Of a DNA stretch of 64,000 nucleotides, positions 37,996-47,493 are shown in pieces (within the stretch, counting starts at the first letter, position 1; the number at the start of each line of letters is the position of its first letter). The position numbers were made by a program, and so were the translations under genes. The stretch is from assembly GCA_023412805.1 (NCBI GenBank), contig JAEZRM010000098.1, positions 1-64,000 on the forward strand, read 5' to 3'. The notes below the pieces were generated by a model, which worked only from the letters and a program-made list of their open reading frames with translations, searched no databases and was not told the DNA's origin. The stretch is from Pseudomonadota bacterium. Lineage in GTDB: Bacteria; Pseudomonadota; Alphaproteobacteria; Rhizobiales; Hyphomicrobiaceae.

Positions 37996-38927
37996 TTCGA
38001 CTGCATCCGTTCGGGTGGGCCGGCCGCCAACAGTCCCAGTGTCGCGGCGATGGAGATCACCAAGGCGAACTCGACGACGACAATGAGTGCTTTGGCGTAA
38101 GCCGGTGGATACGCAAGAAAGCCAGCCGCGATGAAGAATCCGGCGAGTCCTACAATCAGGAAAAGCGCCGGTCCGGCAACGAGCATCCAACGCAGCGGAG
38201 CGCTGTTGATCGGTGGCGTGCGCATAACGCCGGCCATCATGACGAGCAACCACATGACGGCGAGGACGGTGCCGCCCTGAAATGCGCCGCCGGGATATGA
38301 GGCGCCTGTCCATGTCATGTAGATTGCGAAGACGATGCCGAACGGCGGCAGAATCTGAGCGAAGAAGACAAGGATGTCGCTCGGCGGCACGTAGCTTTCC
38401 AATGACGGCGCACCACCCCACGCGCGATCCGGCGCCAGCGACCAGACGCCGATCAGAGCCAGCAAAAGCACGACCTTCTCGAGAAGAGTATCGAGCGCGC
38501 GATAGGCAAAGAGAACAGCGGCGACAGGATTTCCGAGACCGGTCTGATCCAGGTTCTGCATGGCCACAGGCGCGAGAGTGGGAGCGGCGTTGGTTGGTAG
38601 TAGAACGACCGCGGCAAGGCTCGCCGAGAACATGGCGCACAGCACAGCCGCTACTGCAGTCATCGGGAAAGAGACGCGCGGACCGCTCACGCCGTCCCCC
38701 TTCAAACGCGCGGCGGCGCGCAGGAGCAGCATCCCTGTGATGCCGCTGCCAATTGCAGCCTCGGTCAACGCAACATCGATTGCCGACAGCCGCACCCAGG
38801 CAATAGCCATCAGCAGCCCATAGACCACAAAGATGATGGTAGCGATGACGACATCCCGCACCAACATCATCCATGCACCGATACCGACCAGAAGGACGAT
38901 CAAGCCGATGTCAAATGCAACAGCCAT
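37992..38927 (-). CDS. Fused MbhD (MrpA C-terminal-like) and MrpB domain protein
   Basis: A 311-residue membrane protein. Residues about 1-160 match the MbhD/DUF4040-type region that normally ends MrpA (WVRLSAIDVALTEAAIGSGITGMLLL); residues about 165-300 match MrpB (FGIVFAIYMTWTGASYPGGAFQGGTVLA). The fusion replaces the MrpA C-terminus plus MrpB. The stop overlaps the mrpC start. It lies 17 bases after mrpG. Confidence 0.88.
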   Translation of the reverse strand: MAVAFDIGLIVLLVGIGAWMMLVRDVVIATIIFVVYGLLMAIAWVRLSAIDVALTEAAIGSGITGMLLLRAAARLKGDGVSGPRVSFPMTAVAAVLCAMFSASLAAVVLLPTNAAPTLAPVAMQNLDQTGLGNPVAAVLFAYRALDTLLEKVVLLLALIGVWSLAPDRAWGGAPSLESYVPPSDILVFFAQILPPFGIVFAIYMTWTGASYPGGAFQGGTVLAVMWLLVMMAGVMRTPPINSAPLRWMLVAGPALFLIVGLAGFFIAAGFLAYPPAYAKALIVVVEFALVISIAATLGLLAAGPPERMQSK

Positions 38928-38944
38928 AATCGTGCACTGCTCCT

Positions 38945-39220
38945 CTAGCGAACGGCACGAACGACGAGTTGCGTGACGATTGCTCCCGATATCAGGGCAA
39001 ACAGCCAGACGCTGCTCAGCTTGAGCGCCGCGAGCGGCCCCGCCATCTGTGGCAGCAATCCCAGGGTTACGAGACCGAGCCCCAGATTGTCAGCCTTGGT
39101 CAGCGCGTGAAGACGCGTCGGCACATCTGGAAAACGCAGCAATCCTATGGTGCCCGCAAGGAAGAAGAAGGCACCGCCGGAAATCGCCAGAACCGTGAAG
39201 GCATCCAGAATAATGCTCAT
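38945..39220 (-). CDS. mrpG: Monovalent cation/H+ antiporter subunit G
   Basis: A 91-residue protein with three membrane segments and the MrpG/PhaG pattern (GTIGLLRFPDVPTRLHALTKADNLGLGL). The ATG at 39220 overlaps the mrpF stop by four bases. It is a small accessory subunit of the Mrp antiporter. Confidence 0.92.
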   Translation of the reverse strand: MSIILDAFTVLAISGGAFFFLAGTIGLLRFPDVPTRLHALTKADNLGLGLVTLGLLPQMAGPLAALKLSSVWLFALISGAIVTQLVVRAVR

Positions 39221-39501
39221 TTGCGATGGTCCTCCACCTGAGCAGAGGGCCTACCGTGCAATCCCCCGACAAAGGCGACAGAGGCGAAAGCTGCAAGCAG
39301 AGCCAGCATGAGTGCGACGTCGACAATCGGCGGCGCATCCATCGCCACTGCAAGCAACAGCAGCATGGCGACCCCACCAGTACCAATAAGCTGTGCGGCC
39401 ATCATACAGTCCGCAGCCTGCCGGCTATGGAGAATGCGCACGAGGCCGATCGCGATTGTGCCGAGGATGAAGCACGCGGCGCCAAACAGAAACTCAGGCA
39501 T
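39217..39501 (-). CDS. mrpF: Monovalent cation/H+ antiporter subunit F
   Basis: A 94-residue protein with three membrane segments (GAACFILGTIAIGLVRI, ...DCMMAAQLIGTGGVAMLLLLA, ALMLALLAAFASVAFV). The conserved polar stretch RILHSRQAADCMMA corresponds to the RVLRGPTLADRVVA region of MrpF. The ATG at 39501 lies within the end of mrpE (8-base overlap), and its stop overlaps mrpG. Confidence 0.88.
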   Translation of the reverse strand: MPEFLFGAACFILGTIAIGLVRILHSRQAADCMMAAQLIGTGGVAMLLLLAVAMDAPPIVDVALMLALLAAFASVAFVGGLHGRPSAQVEDHRK

Positions 39502-40006
39502 GGTGTATCTCCAGGCCAAGTGCGCGCAGGAAACGCTCCTCCTCATCAGCGAGCAGCTGTGCCACTGGCTGATCGACGTCGAGGCAATGAACGACGAGAT
39601 TCCCATCCACGTCGAAGCCAGCGGGAAGCAGACCCGGTTGCAAACTCGCCATCGTGCAAAATCCGCTTCGCAACGCGCCCATCGGAGATGCGCACCGGCA
39701 AACTGCAATGCCGGGCTTGAGCGGCAATCCAGGATCAAGAGCGCGCAACGCGACGTCGAATCCGGCCACGACAGACTGCTGCAGAAAGCGAGCCATCAAT
39801 CGGGCGATCAGTATCGGGTGCCGCTTGCTCCGTCCCGGCGGCAGGAAGCGCAGGCTTGCCCAACTCGCGCACGCGCTGGCCAGTAGTCCCGCGGGAAGGT
39901 CACCAAGCCTGAAGCCGGAGAGGATCAGCCAGAACGCGAGAAAGCCAAGCGCCCGCCTCGGCGCGACAGTAGCTTCCAAGTCCTGGTTCACGGTGCCACT
40001 CAACAT
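39494..40006 (-). CDS. mrpE: Na+/H+ antiporter subunit E
   Basis: A 170-residue MrpE/MnhE-type protein: N-terminal hydrophobic segments (FLAFWLILSG, GLLASACASW), a central amphipathic part and a soluble C-terminal domain (VDGNLVVHCLDVDQP). It is the first of the Mrp genes and starts only 18 bases after the RND pump stop, so all nine genes from 44238 down to 34518 may share a transcript. Confidence 0.88.
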   Translation of the reverse strand: MLSGTVNQDLEATVAPRRALGFLAFWLILSGFRLGDLPAGLLASACASWASLRFLPPGRSKRHPILIARLMARFLQQSVVAGFDVALRALDPGLPLKPGIAVCRCASPMGALRSGFCTMASLQPGLLPAGFDVDGNLVVHCLDVDQPVAQLLADEEERFLRALGLEIHHA

Positions 40007-40024
40007 GGGACACTCATAGATAAA

Positions 40025-43000
40025 TCATGCGGCGGCGACCTGCTCCGATCGTTGAGCTTCCTTCCAGCCGAACCAGGTTACGTAGAGGGTCGGCAGGAAG
40101 ATCAACGTGAGCAGGGTCGCGACGAGCAGGCCACCCATGATCGAAAGTGCCAAGGGGCCCCAGAATACAGTTGGCGCAATCGGTATCATGCCAAGCACGG
40201 TCGACACTGCGGTGAGCATGATGGGCCGGAAGCGCGCGGTTCCCGCATCGACGGTGGCTCGATGGATGTCCTTACCGGCGGCCCTTTCGGCTTCGATCTG
40301 ACCAACGAGAATGACGGCATTCTTCGTGATCATACCGATGAGCGCGAGAATCCCGAGAATGGCCACGAAACCCAGTGGCTGACCGAACAACAAGAGAGCA
40401 GCGACGACACCGATGAGCCCCAGCGGCGCGACGCTCAGAACGATGAAGAGGCGCTGAAAGCTTCCGAGCTGGACCATCAGCACGGTAAGCATGATGAGGA
40501 TCATCGCCGGCACGATGGCAATAACCGACGCTTGCGATTTGCGACTTTCTTCGACAGTGCCGCCCGTCGCAATGCTGTAGGGTCGCGGGAGCTCCTTAGC
40601 CAACGCCTCGATCGTGGGCGCGAGAGCCGTGACGACCGTCTCTGGCAATGTGCCCGGCGTAACATCGGCCTGAACGGTCAGCGTCGGAATGCGATCGCGA
40701 CGCCAGACCAGTGGAAAGTCCTGCTTGTACTCGAACGTCGCAAACTGACTGAGAGGAACCGTGCGGCCACCCGGCAGTGGCACTTGCAGCGTGCGCAGCG
40801 TCGCCAGCGAGACGCGCTGATCGTCGGTCGCACGCGCGACGACGTCGACCAGATAGATATCGTCGCGCACTTGCGTGACGGAAGTGCCGGATATGACGGT
40901 GTTGAGCACACCGGCGAGGCTTTGCGAACTCAGCCCGAGCAGGCGCGCCTCATTCTGATCGATACGAACGCCGATCTGCCTTTCCGGCTCGATCCAGTCG
41001 AAATTGACGTGCGTTGCGTGCGGATTGGCAGCAATGATCTGCGCAAGCTTGAGAGCAACTTCTCGGATCTGCGCAAGATCAGGACCGCTCACGCGATACT
41101 GGATAGGCCAACCGACGGGTGGTCCAAGCTCCAATGGATAGACGCGACTGATCGTATTGGGGAAATCCGCGGCAAGTACGTTCTCCAGCTTCACTCGGAG
41201 ACGCTCGCGCGCGGCCACGTCCTTGGCCACGACAACGGACTGCGCGAAAAAGTCATTGGGCAATTGCACATTCAGCGGCAGATAGAAGCGTATGGCTCCT
41301 CTTCCGACGTAGGTGCTCCAACGCGCGACATCCGGATCATCCTTGAGCACGGCATCGAACTTCCGAGCAGCAGTTTCGCTGGCGTGGATGGACGCATTTT
41401 GAGGAAGCCCGAGATCCACCATGAGTTCAGGCCGGTCCGATGACGGGAAGAACTGACGAGGGACTAGTGGAAGCGCCAGGAAAGATGCAGCAAACAGCGC
41501 CAAGGTTACGGGGATGGTCACCCACTTGGCGCGTATGGCGGTCTCGAGGAATTGCTGATACCAGCGAATGATCGTGTTGGGCTTCTCCGCCTCGGCCTTG
41601 TCTGGCGACTTGAGGAGCGCAACGCCCAGAAGCGGCGCGAACAGAACCGCGACGAACCACGAGACAATGAGCGCGATCCCGACCACAGCAAAGAGCGAGA
41701 ACGTATACTCGCCAGCGGAACTCGCGGCAAAGCCCACGGGAACAAAGCCAGCGATCGTGACCAATGTGCCAGCCAGAATGGCGAAGGCATAGGTGCGGAA
41801 TGCATATGTTCCAGCCGCCACCTTGTCGTCACCGAGAGCGAGCCGATTGAGCATCGCATCGGTGGTCGTCATGGCATCGTCGACGAGCAATGCGAGCGCG
41901 ATGATCAGTGCTCCCAGCGATATGCGTTGCATATCGATGCCGGTGGCTTGCATGATCGAGAACACGATGGCGAGTGTCAGCGGTATGGCGAGCGCGATCA
42001 CCAGTCCGGGGCGCACACCAAGGCTGATGAAACTCACCGCAAGGATGATCGCGATGGCTTGCCAGAGCGAGGCCATGAACTCGGCGATTGCGCTCGTCAC
42101 CGTCACGGCCTGATCGGCGACACGGATTGGCTTGATGCCGATCGGCAGCTCGGCGGTGATCTCATTGATTGCGTTTCGTATGTTCCTGCCGAGAGTGAGG
42201 ATGTCGCCACCATCGCGCATAGCGATCGCGAGTCCGATCGCCGGTGCACCATCGACACGGAACAAGGGTTGCGGCGGATCTGCAAAGCCGCGTCTGATCT
42301 GAGCGATATCGCTCAAGCGCAGCATGCGCCCCCCGGCCACGAAGTTGGTCTCCGCCACATCCTGCTCGGAGCGAAACGCACCGGACACGCGCAGCGCGAG
42401 CGTCTCGTATCCGGTCTCTATGGTACCGGAGGGCTGCACGACGTTCTGTGCCTGCAGCGCTCCGATGAGTGCTGACCTATCCACACCGAGACCGGCCAAT
42501 TCCTTCATCGAGAACTCGACGAAGATTTTCTCGTCTTGTGCACCCAGCATCTCGATCTTGGACACATCGGGCACATTCAGGAGCTTGGATCGAATATCCT
42601 CGACATAGTCACGCAACTCGCGGTGCGTGAAGCCGTCGGACGTAAATCCGTAGATGATGCCGAAGGTGTCGCCGAAATCATCGTTGAAACCCGGTCCGAC
42701 AATACCTTGCGGCAGCGTGTGGCGGATATCGCCGATGCTCTTGCGCACGTCGTACCAGATGTCGGGCACTTCATCGGCAGTCGTATTGCCGAGCAGATTG
42801 ACGAAGATCGTCGTCTTGCCCGCGCTCGTGAAGCTGCGCAGAAAGTCGAGCTTGGGCGTTTCCTGCAGCTTGCGCTCGAGGCGTTCGGTGACTTGCTTCA
42901 GCGTATCCTCGACATTCGCTCCAGGCCAGGCAGCCTGAACGACCATAGTCTTGATGATGAAGGACGGATCTTCGCTGCGGCCGAGACGGAAGTAGGCCAA

Positions 43001-43087
43001 GACACCGGCGATCACCATCGTGATCATAAGGTAGACGATGATCGAGCGGTTCCTCAGTGCCCATGCAGAGAGATTGAACTCGCTCAT
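40025..43087 (-). CDS. RND efflux transporter permease subunit (AcrB-type)
   Basis: A 1020-residue inner-membrane proton-driven pump with 12 membrane segments in two halves and two large periplasmic loops. The proton-relay residues are visible as LALLVDDAM (two Asp) and LIGMITKNAVILV (Lys). It would take substrates from periplasm or membrane and pass them to an outer-membrane channel; no TolC-type gene is present. Its ATG overlaps the adaptor stop by four bases, and mrpE follows 18 bases after it. Confidence 0.95.
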   Translation of the reverse strand: MSEFNLSAWALRNRSIIVYLMITMVIAGVLAYFRLGRSEDPSFIIKTMVVQAAWPGANVEDTLKQVTERLERKLQETPKLDFLRSFTSAGKTTIFVNLLGNTTADEVPDIWYDVRKSIGDIRHTLPQGIVGPGFNDDFGDTFGIIYGFTSDGFTHRELRDYVEDIRSKLLNVPDVSKIEMLGAQDEKIFVEFSMKELAGLGVDRSALIGALQAQNVVQPSGTIETGYETLALRVSGAFRSEQDVAETNFVAGGRMLRLSDIAQIRRGFADPPQPLFRVDGAPAIGLAIAMRDGGDILTLGRNIRNAINEITAELPIGIKPIRVADQAVTVTSAIAEFMASLWQAIAIILAVSFISLGVRPGLVIALAIPLTLAIVFSIMQATGIDMQRISLGALIIALALLVDDAMTTTDAMLNRLALGDDKVAAGTYAFRTYAFAILAGTLVTIAGFVPVGFAASSAGEYTFSLFAVVGIALIVSWFVAVLFAPLLGVALLKSPDKAEAEKPNTIIRWYQQFLETAIRAKWVTIPVTLALFAASFLALPLVPRQFFPSSDRPELMVDLGLPQNASIHASETAARKFDAVLKDDPDVARWSTYVGRGAIRFYLPLNVQLPNDFFAQSVVVAKDVAARERLRVKLENVLAADFPNTISRVYPLELGPPVGWPIQYRVSGPDLAQIREVALKLAQIIAANPHATHVNFDWIEPERQIGVRIDQNEARLLGLSSQSLAGVLNTVISGTSVTQVRDDIYLVDVVARATDDQRVSLATLRTLQVPLPGGRTVPLSQFATFEYKQDFPLVWRRDRIPTLTVQADVTPGTLPETVVTALAPTIEALAKELPRPYSIATGGTVEESRKSQASVIAIVPAMILIMLTVLMVQLGSFQRLFIVLSVAPLGLIGVVAALLLFGQPLGFVAILGILALIGMITKNAVILVGQIEAERAAGKDIHRATVDAGTARFRPIMLTAVSTVLGMIPIAPTVFWGPLALSIMGGLLVATLLTLIFLPTLYVTWFGWKEAQRSEQVAAA

Positions 43088-44238
43088 GGCGTCGAACCGA
43101 GCAGCCGGACTGTCTGCCCCGGATGCAGCGCCTGCACACCAGCAGTGACGATGATGTCACCGGCAGTAAGACCGCCGGAAACGGCCACCACCGCCTGGTC
43201 GAAGCCTAGTATCTCAACATTTCTTATCGATACCGCATGGCTTGCCGGATCAACGACCCATACAGCAGGCTGACGATTGAACTGCGTCAATGCGGTGGCC
43301 GGGATCTCGAACGATGACAGGGCTTCTCGCTCGATACGCCCGGTAACGGTCGCGCCGAGACGCATCGCGGGCGGCGGGTCCGTCAAACCGACTTTCACCT
43401 GAAAGGTGCGTGTAACCGGATCCGCCTGAGGCGCGACTTCGCGAACACGGCCGCGCGTGACGACGGACACATCGTCGGCGAGCGCCACTTGCACCTCCGG
43501 GCTGCTCGGCGTCGAGCGAATGAGCTGGGCCGGCACGTCGAACACGGCGTCGCGACCGTCCTTGCGTGCAAGCTTGACGATCATCTGCCCGGCCTGCGCG
43601 ATTTCTCCGGGACCTGGCCCCAACGCCGTGAGCACACCTGGCGCATCCGCCCTGAGCTCTGTGAAGCTCACCCCGTCCTTGGCGAGCTTCAGCTGCGCCT
43701 CGGACGCGTCCACTTGCGATTGCGCGGTCTGGAGCGCCTGTGCCGCATCATCATGGTTCGCGCGCGTGGTCCAGCCCTGCTTGAGAAGCGTGTCCTGACG
43801 CTCGAAGTGATTGCGCGCCTGCGTGAGCTGCCCGCGCGCTGCATTCAAATTGGCTTGCGCGGCACGCAGCGCATTCAGCTCATTCTGAGGCTCCAGACGA
43901 GCAACGAGCTGGCCTGCCTTGACCCAGTCACCAAGACTGACGTCGCTCTCGAGTATCCGACCGGAGATGCGGAAGGCGAGAGATACTTCGTCGTCCGCCT
44001 CGATGCGGCCGGTGAACGTGATCGGGGTGGCGCCGACCCTCTTCTCGGCCACCGTCGTGCGCACCGGTCTTGCGTGAGCCTCGGTCGCTTCTACCTCCGG
44101 CCGGCAACCAGCCACCATTGCAGGAAGCATCAACAGGAGTGCAGTGCGCCGCCAATCGCACCGAAGGAGGCCGGTCAATATTCGGAGCACGTCTCGCGGG
44201 CCGGCGGTCGCGGAGGGCGGGGACAGATACTGCTCCAT
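43084..44238 (-). CDS. RND efflux periplasmic adaptor (membrane fusion protein)
   Basis: A 384-residue adaptor with barrel-sandwich (GRIEADDEVSLAFRISGRI), alpha-hairpin (LNAARGQLTQARNHFERQDTLL) and beta-barrel domains. A hydrophobic stretch ending in a lipobox-like MVAGC at about residues 40-44 suggests a lipoprotein. The roughly 30 residues before it are unusually long, so the true start may be internal. It is coupled to the RND pump gene (ATGA). Confidence 0.92.
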   Translation of the reverse strand: MEQYLSPPSATAGPRDVLRILTGLLRCDWRRTALLLMLPAMVAGCRPEVEATEAHARPVRTTVAEKRVGATPITFTGRIEADDEVSLAFRISGRILESDVSLGDWVKAGQLVARLEPQNELNALRAAQANLNAARGQLTQARNHFERQDTLLKQGWTTRANHDDAAQALQTAQSQVDASEAQLKLAKDGVSFTELRADAPGVLTALGPGPGEIAQAGQMIVKLARKDGRDAVFDVPAQLIRSTPSSPEVQVALADDVSVVTRGRVREVAPQADPVTRTFQVKVGLTDPPPAMRLGATVTGRIEREALSSFEIPATALTQFNRQPAVWVVDPASHAVSIRNVEILGFDQAVVAVSGGLTAGDIIVTAGVQALHPGQTVRLLGSTP

Positions 44239-44477
44239 GAACAGCGGACTCCGGTGATGAAGCAGGATGTCAAAACGCGGACGGAATCATGCGACGTGAG
44301 CTGCAATTCTGATGCAGACTGCGTTCGGAGGCGACGTGTGCCTATCAGGGCAAACCCTTGAACACGGCGCCGAGCTCACTGGAGCCATGAATTCCTGACG
44401 GTCCGCGAAGTCGCGCCGCCGACGAAGCGGCGACACGACAGCTCGCGCGGCAACCGTCGATCATCGCTCGCGGCTCG

Positions 44478-44732
44478 CTAGCGCCAGCGCCAGCGCCAAC
44501 CACATACACGACGCCCGCGATGCCACCAGCACACCCACCTGCGCCGCCTGCGTCGACGGCGGGGCGCCACGACCACGACCTGCGCTTTGTCAAACAGATC
44601 GCCAGTTCCCTGCGCTGCGATGGCGCGAGAAGACGGTGGTGCGGCTTGCGCGTCCTGCGACAGAACCCGCCCAAGCATTGAAGTTGCTGCTACTGCGCCT
44701 AGACCGAGCACAAGCATCTGCCGGCGATCCAT
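44478..44732 (-). CDS. Tat-signal small protein with Arg/Trp-rich tail
   Basis: An 84-residue product from the ATG at 44732. A twin-arginine signal (MDRRQMLVLGLGAVAATS) is followed by a short linker and an extreme C-terminus: eight consecutive Arg (residues 58-65), then six Trp, several Arg and two Cys (68 and 77) to the end. Similar proteins are known in Rhizobiales genomes under names such as protamine-like; no function is established. The longer frame up to 44984 runs into gntP and is not supported. Confidence 0.65.
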   Translation of the reverse strand: MDRRQMLVLGLGAVAATSMLGRVLSQDAQAAPPSSRAIAAQGTGDLFDKAQVVVVAPRRRRRRRRWVCWWHRGRRVCGWRWRWR

Positions 44733-44871
44733 GCATGTCACGGCATCATCTCCCGAAGTGATTGTCACTGCAGGAAAACGTAGTGAATGGCCATCCAGAG
44801 AGTACATCCGAGGAAACCCGGAAATCCTGCGAGCAGTCGTCCCTATGGAGATGCCGCGCCCCCTGGTGCCG

Positions 44872-46326
44872 TCAGAAACTTCCCACCAGAGTACCGAGAA
44901 CAATGACCGCTGTGAGTGCAAGTAGCGCCCCGACAATCGCCGCCATGATGATATCGAGGTAACCCTCTTTGTGCGTGACACCACACACCGAGAGAAGCGT
45001 TACGACGGCACCGTTGTGCGGGAGACTATCGAGCGTACCGGCGCCGATCACGGCAACGCGATGCATGACTTCGGGATTCATGCCGATCTCGGCAGCGAGC
45101 TTCATATACGTTGGCCCGAGCGCATCGAGGGCGATGGTCAGTCCGCCTGAAGCCGAACCGGTGAGCGCGGCAAGAATGTTCGTCGCGACCGCAAGCGACA
45201 CGAGGGGACCGCCACCTATGGAGAGCACCCAGTCGCGAACCTCCGCGAAAGCCGGAAGCGAAGCCACAATGGCGCCGAAGCCGACGAGGCTTGCCACGGA
45301 CACAATCGGCAGTACGGAGGCATTGGCGCCCGCGCTCATCGTCGCGCGCAGCTCCGGTACGCTGCGGAAGTTAATGGCGATCACCGCAACAATGGCCGCC
45401 AGGAGCGCGACGATGACGGACCATAATCCACCGACCGCATACAGCCCGGTCGAGCCCCACTTCGCTTCGGACAGGAATGCCACGTCCATGCGCGGCAGGA
45501 TCGCGAACGACATCAGAAGATTGGTCACTATGACGACCACTATGGGTAGAGCTGCCAGCACTATGGGAGGCCCGCTCTTTGCTTCGACGCTGCGATGTAT
45601 CTCGGCCGGATCGAACTCGCGCGCCGTCGTCGCCCGCTCGCGAACGATCGGATCGTCCGCCGCTTGATCGGCCGAGCTCGGATCCTCCGGACCGAAGCCT
45701 TCGCCGGCCAGTCGCGCTTTCTGCTCCGCGCGCCTCAGCCACCACATGCCGAACGTCAGCATGATCGCCGAAGCAATGAGGCCGAGGCCTGGCGCTGCGA
45801 ATGGTGTCGTGCCGAAGAACGGCATGGGAATGGCATTCTGGATCGCCGGCGTACCGGGCACGGCAGACATCGTGAATGTCGAAGTGCCCAGTGCGATCGC
45901 AGCCGGCATGAGCCGGCGCGGCACACCTGCCTGCCGGAACAATGCGATACCCATGGGTGCGAGCACGAAGAAAGCGACGAACAGACTGACGCCGCCGTAC
46001 GTGACAATGGCGCCGGCCAGCACCACTGCCAGGATGGCACGCTGCGCGCCGAGCTTCGCAGTCATGTAGTTGGCAATCGATGCGACCGAGCCCGAGTCCT
46101 CCATGAGTTTGCCGAACAGCGCCCCCAGGAGGAAGAGCGGAAAGAACTGCGCGACGAAGTCGGCAGCGTTCGTCATGAATATTTGTGTCCAGCTCGCAAG
46201 CAGCGGCTGACCCGAGAAGCCGGCCGCGATCAGGCCGGCCAGGGGCGCAAGAATGAGAATGCTCGAGCCGCGATAGGCGAAATAGATGAGGCCCGCGAGA
46301 CCGACGAGGATACCGATCATCCCCAT
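44872..46326 (-). CDS. GntP family permease
   Basis: A 484-residue transporter with about 12-14 membrane segments and the GntP pattern (LGALFGKLMEDSGSVASIANYMT, the GGVSLFVAFFVLAPMGIALFR block, and near the end GTLDSLPHNGAVVTLLSVCG). Family members take up gluconate or other sugar acids with protons. The charged central loop (about residues 205-250) is longer than in E. coli GntP. It starts three bases after the patatin gene. Confidence 0.9.
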   Translation of the reverse strand: MGMIGILVGLAGLIYFAYRGSSILILAPLAGLIAAGFSGQPLLASWTQIFMTNAADFVAQFFPLFLLGALFGKLMEDSGSVASIANYMTAKLGAQRAILAVVLAGAIVTYGGVSLFVAFFVLAPMGIALFRQAGVPRRLMPAAIALGTSTFTMSAVPGTPAIQNAIPMPFFGTTPFAAPGLGLIASAIMLTFGMWWLRRAEQKARLAGEGFGPEDPSSADQAADDPIVRERATTAREFDPAEIHRSVEAKSGPPIVLAALPIVVVIVTNLLMSFAILPRMDVAFLSEAKWGSTGLYAVGGLWSVIVALLAAIVAVIAINFRSVPELRATMSAGANASVLPIVSVASLVGFGAIVASLPAFAEVRDWVLSIGGGPLVSLAVATNILAALTGSASGGLTIALDALGPTYMKLAAEIGMNPEVMHRVAVIGAGTLDSLPHNGAVVTLLSVCGVTHKEGYLDIIMAAIVGALLALTAVIVLGTLVGSF

Positions 46327-46329
46327 TGG

Positions 46330-47490
46330 TCAACACTCGGCGAGCAGGATATCGAGGTCGGCACTCGAACGGTGCCCGATATCGTCGGCGTGCGCATGGA
46401 GGAAGGCATTCGCCGCACGCCGCCCTTCCGCCCGAAGCATATGCAGAAACTCGCGCTCGGCATTGAGCTTCGAAGAATAGCCGAGCTCAGCCATCATCTC
46501 GGTCATGATGCGGTGTGTCCGCATCTCCGCCCATCGCGCGCCTTCGCCGCGCCCTGGATCGGCCGCCTGCCGAAGCAGCGCGATCATGCGTAGCTCCTTC
46601 ATTAGCGGCGCATTGAACGACACCTCGTTCAACCGATTGAGAATGTCGCTTGCCGATCGGGGCGTGCCCCGGCGTTCGCGCGGATTGATCTGGACGAGGA
46701 TCGTGTCACGCGCATTGCTCTCGCGAACGAGCGGCGTGATCGTGGGATTACCGGAATAACCGCCGTCCCAGTAGGCTTCGCCGTCGATCTCGACAGCCTG
46801 GAACATCGTGGGGAGGCAGGCCGAGGCGAGCAGGACTTCCGATGTGATCTCCGGATTTCGGAATATGCGCCCACGCCCCGTTCGTACGTTGGTTGCCGTG
46901 ATGAACAGCTTGATCGAAGACTGCGCCAGCCGCTCGAAATCGATGCAGTCATCGAGGATACGCTTGAGCGGATTGACGCCACGCGGATTGAGATCGTACG
47001 GCGATAGCAGACGTGCCATCAGATCGAGCCCGATGAACACTGGAGAAGCGTCAAGGCTCCAGCGCCCGAGCATTCGATCCAGCGGTGTGCGCTGAAGCGG
47101 GCTGAATACGGCCGCTCGGCCCACTTGCTCCCAGTAGGCGTCGAGCGCCGCACGCGCGCCGGCAGCGCCGCCCTCCGTCCAGCCATCCGCCAATACAGCG
47201 GCGTTCATGGCGCCGGCAGATGTGCCCGAGATCGCATCGATCTGGAGCCACGTCTCCTCGAGCAGGCGATCGAGTACGCCCCATGTGAAGGCGCCATGCG
47301 AGCCGCCACCTTGAAGCGCCAGATCGATGATCACTGTCGCGCGCTGCTCTGTTTGACGGCTCGCGTCAGGCGCGTCCGCAGGATCTCCGGCGACGACACG
47401 CGCTGAAGTGAGTGCCTGTCGCTCGGAGGCATCCGACGGCAGACGGTGAAGCGGTTTTTGCGATCCGGCCGGGGGCGTGTTCTGACGCAT
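46330..47490 (-). CDS. Patatin-like phospholipase
   Basis: A 386-residue lipid acyl hydrolase. The oxyanion hole GGGSHGAF, the nucleophile elbow GTSAG (Ser of the Ser-Asp dyad) and the DGG motif (YWDGGYSGNP) are all present, so it should be active. The N-terminal about 50 residues are polar and possibly disordered. It lies in a tight three-gene run, DUF4203-patatin-gntP, with three-base gaps. A role in membrane lipid turnover is inferred. Confidence 0.92.
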   Translation of the reverse strand: MRQNTPPAGSQKPLHRLPSDASERQALTSARVVAGDPADAPDASRQTEQRATVIIDLALQGGGSHGAFTWGVLDRLLEETWLQIDAISGTSAGAMNAAVLADGWTEGGAAGARAALDAYWEQVGRAAVFSPLQRTPLDRMLGRWSLDASPVFIGLDLMARLLSPYDLNPRGVNPLKRILDDCIDFERLAQSSIKLFITATNVRTGRGRIFRNPEITSEVLLASACLPTMFQAVEIDGEAYWDGGYSGNPTITPLVRESNARDTILVQINPRERRGTPRSASDILNRLNEVSFNAPLMKELRMIALLRQAADPGRGEGARWAEMRTHRIMTEMMAELGYSSKLNAEREFLHMLRAEGRRAANAFLHAHADDIGHRSSADLDILLAEC

Positions 47491-47493
47491 TCG

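Noticed and set aside
37651..38874. 407-codon minus-strand frame covering mrpC and more
   Set aside because: Only the last 114 codons are mrpC; the rest is an out-of-frame reading of the MbhD-MrpB gene.
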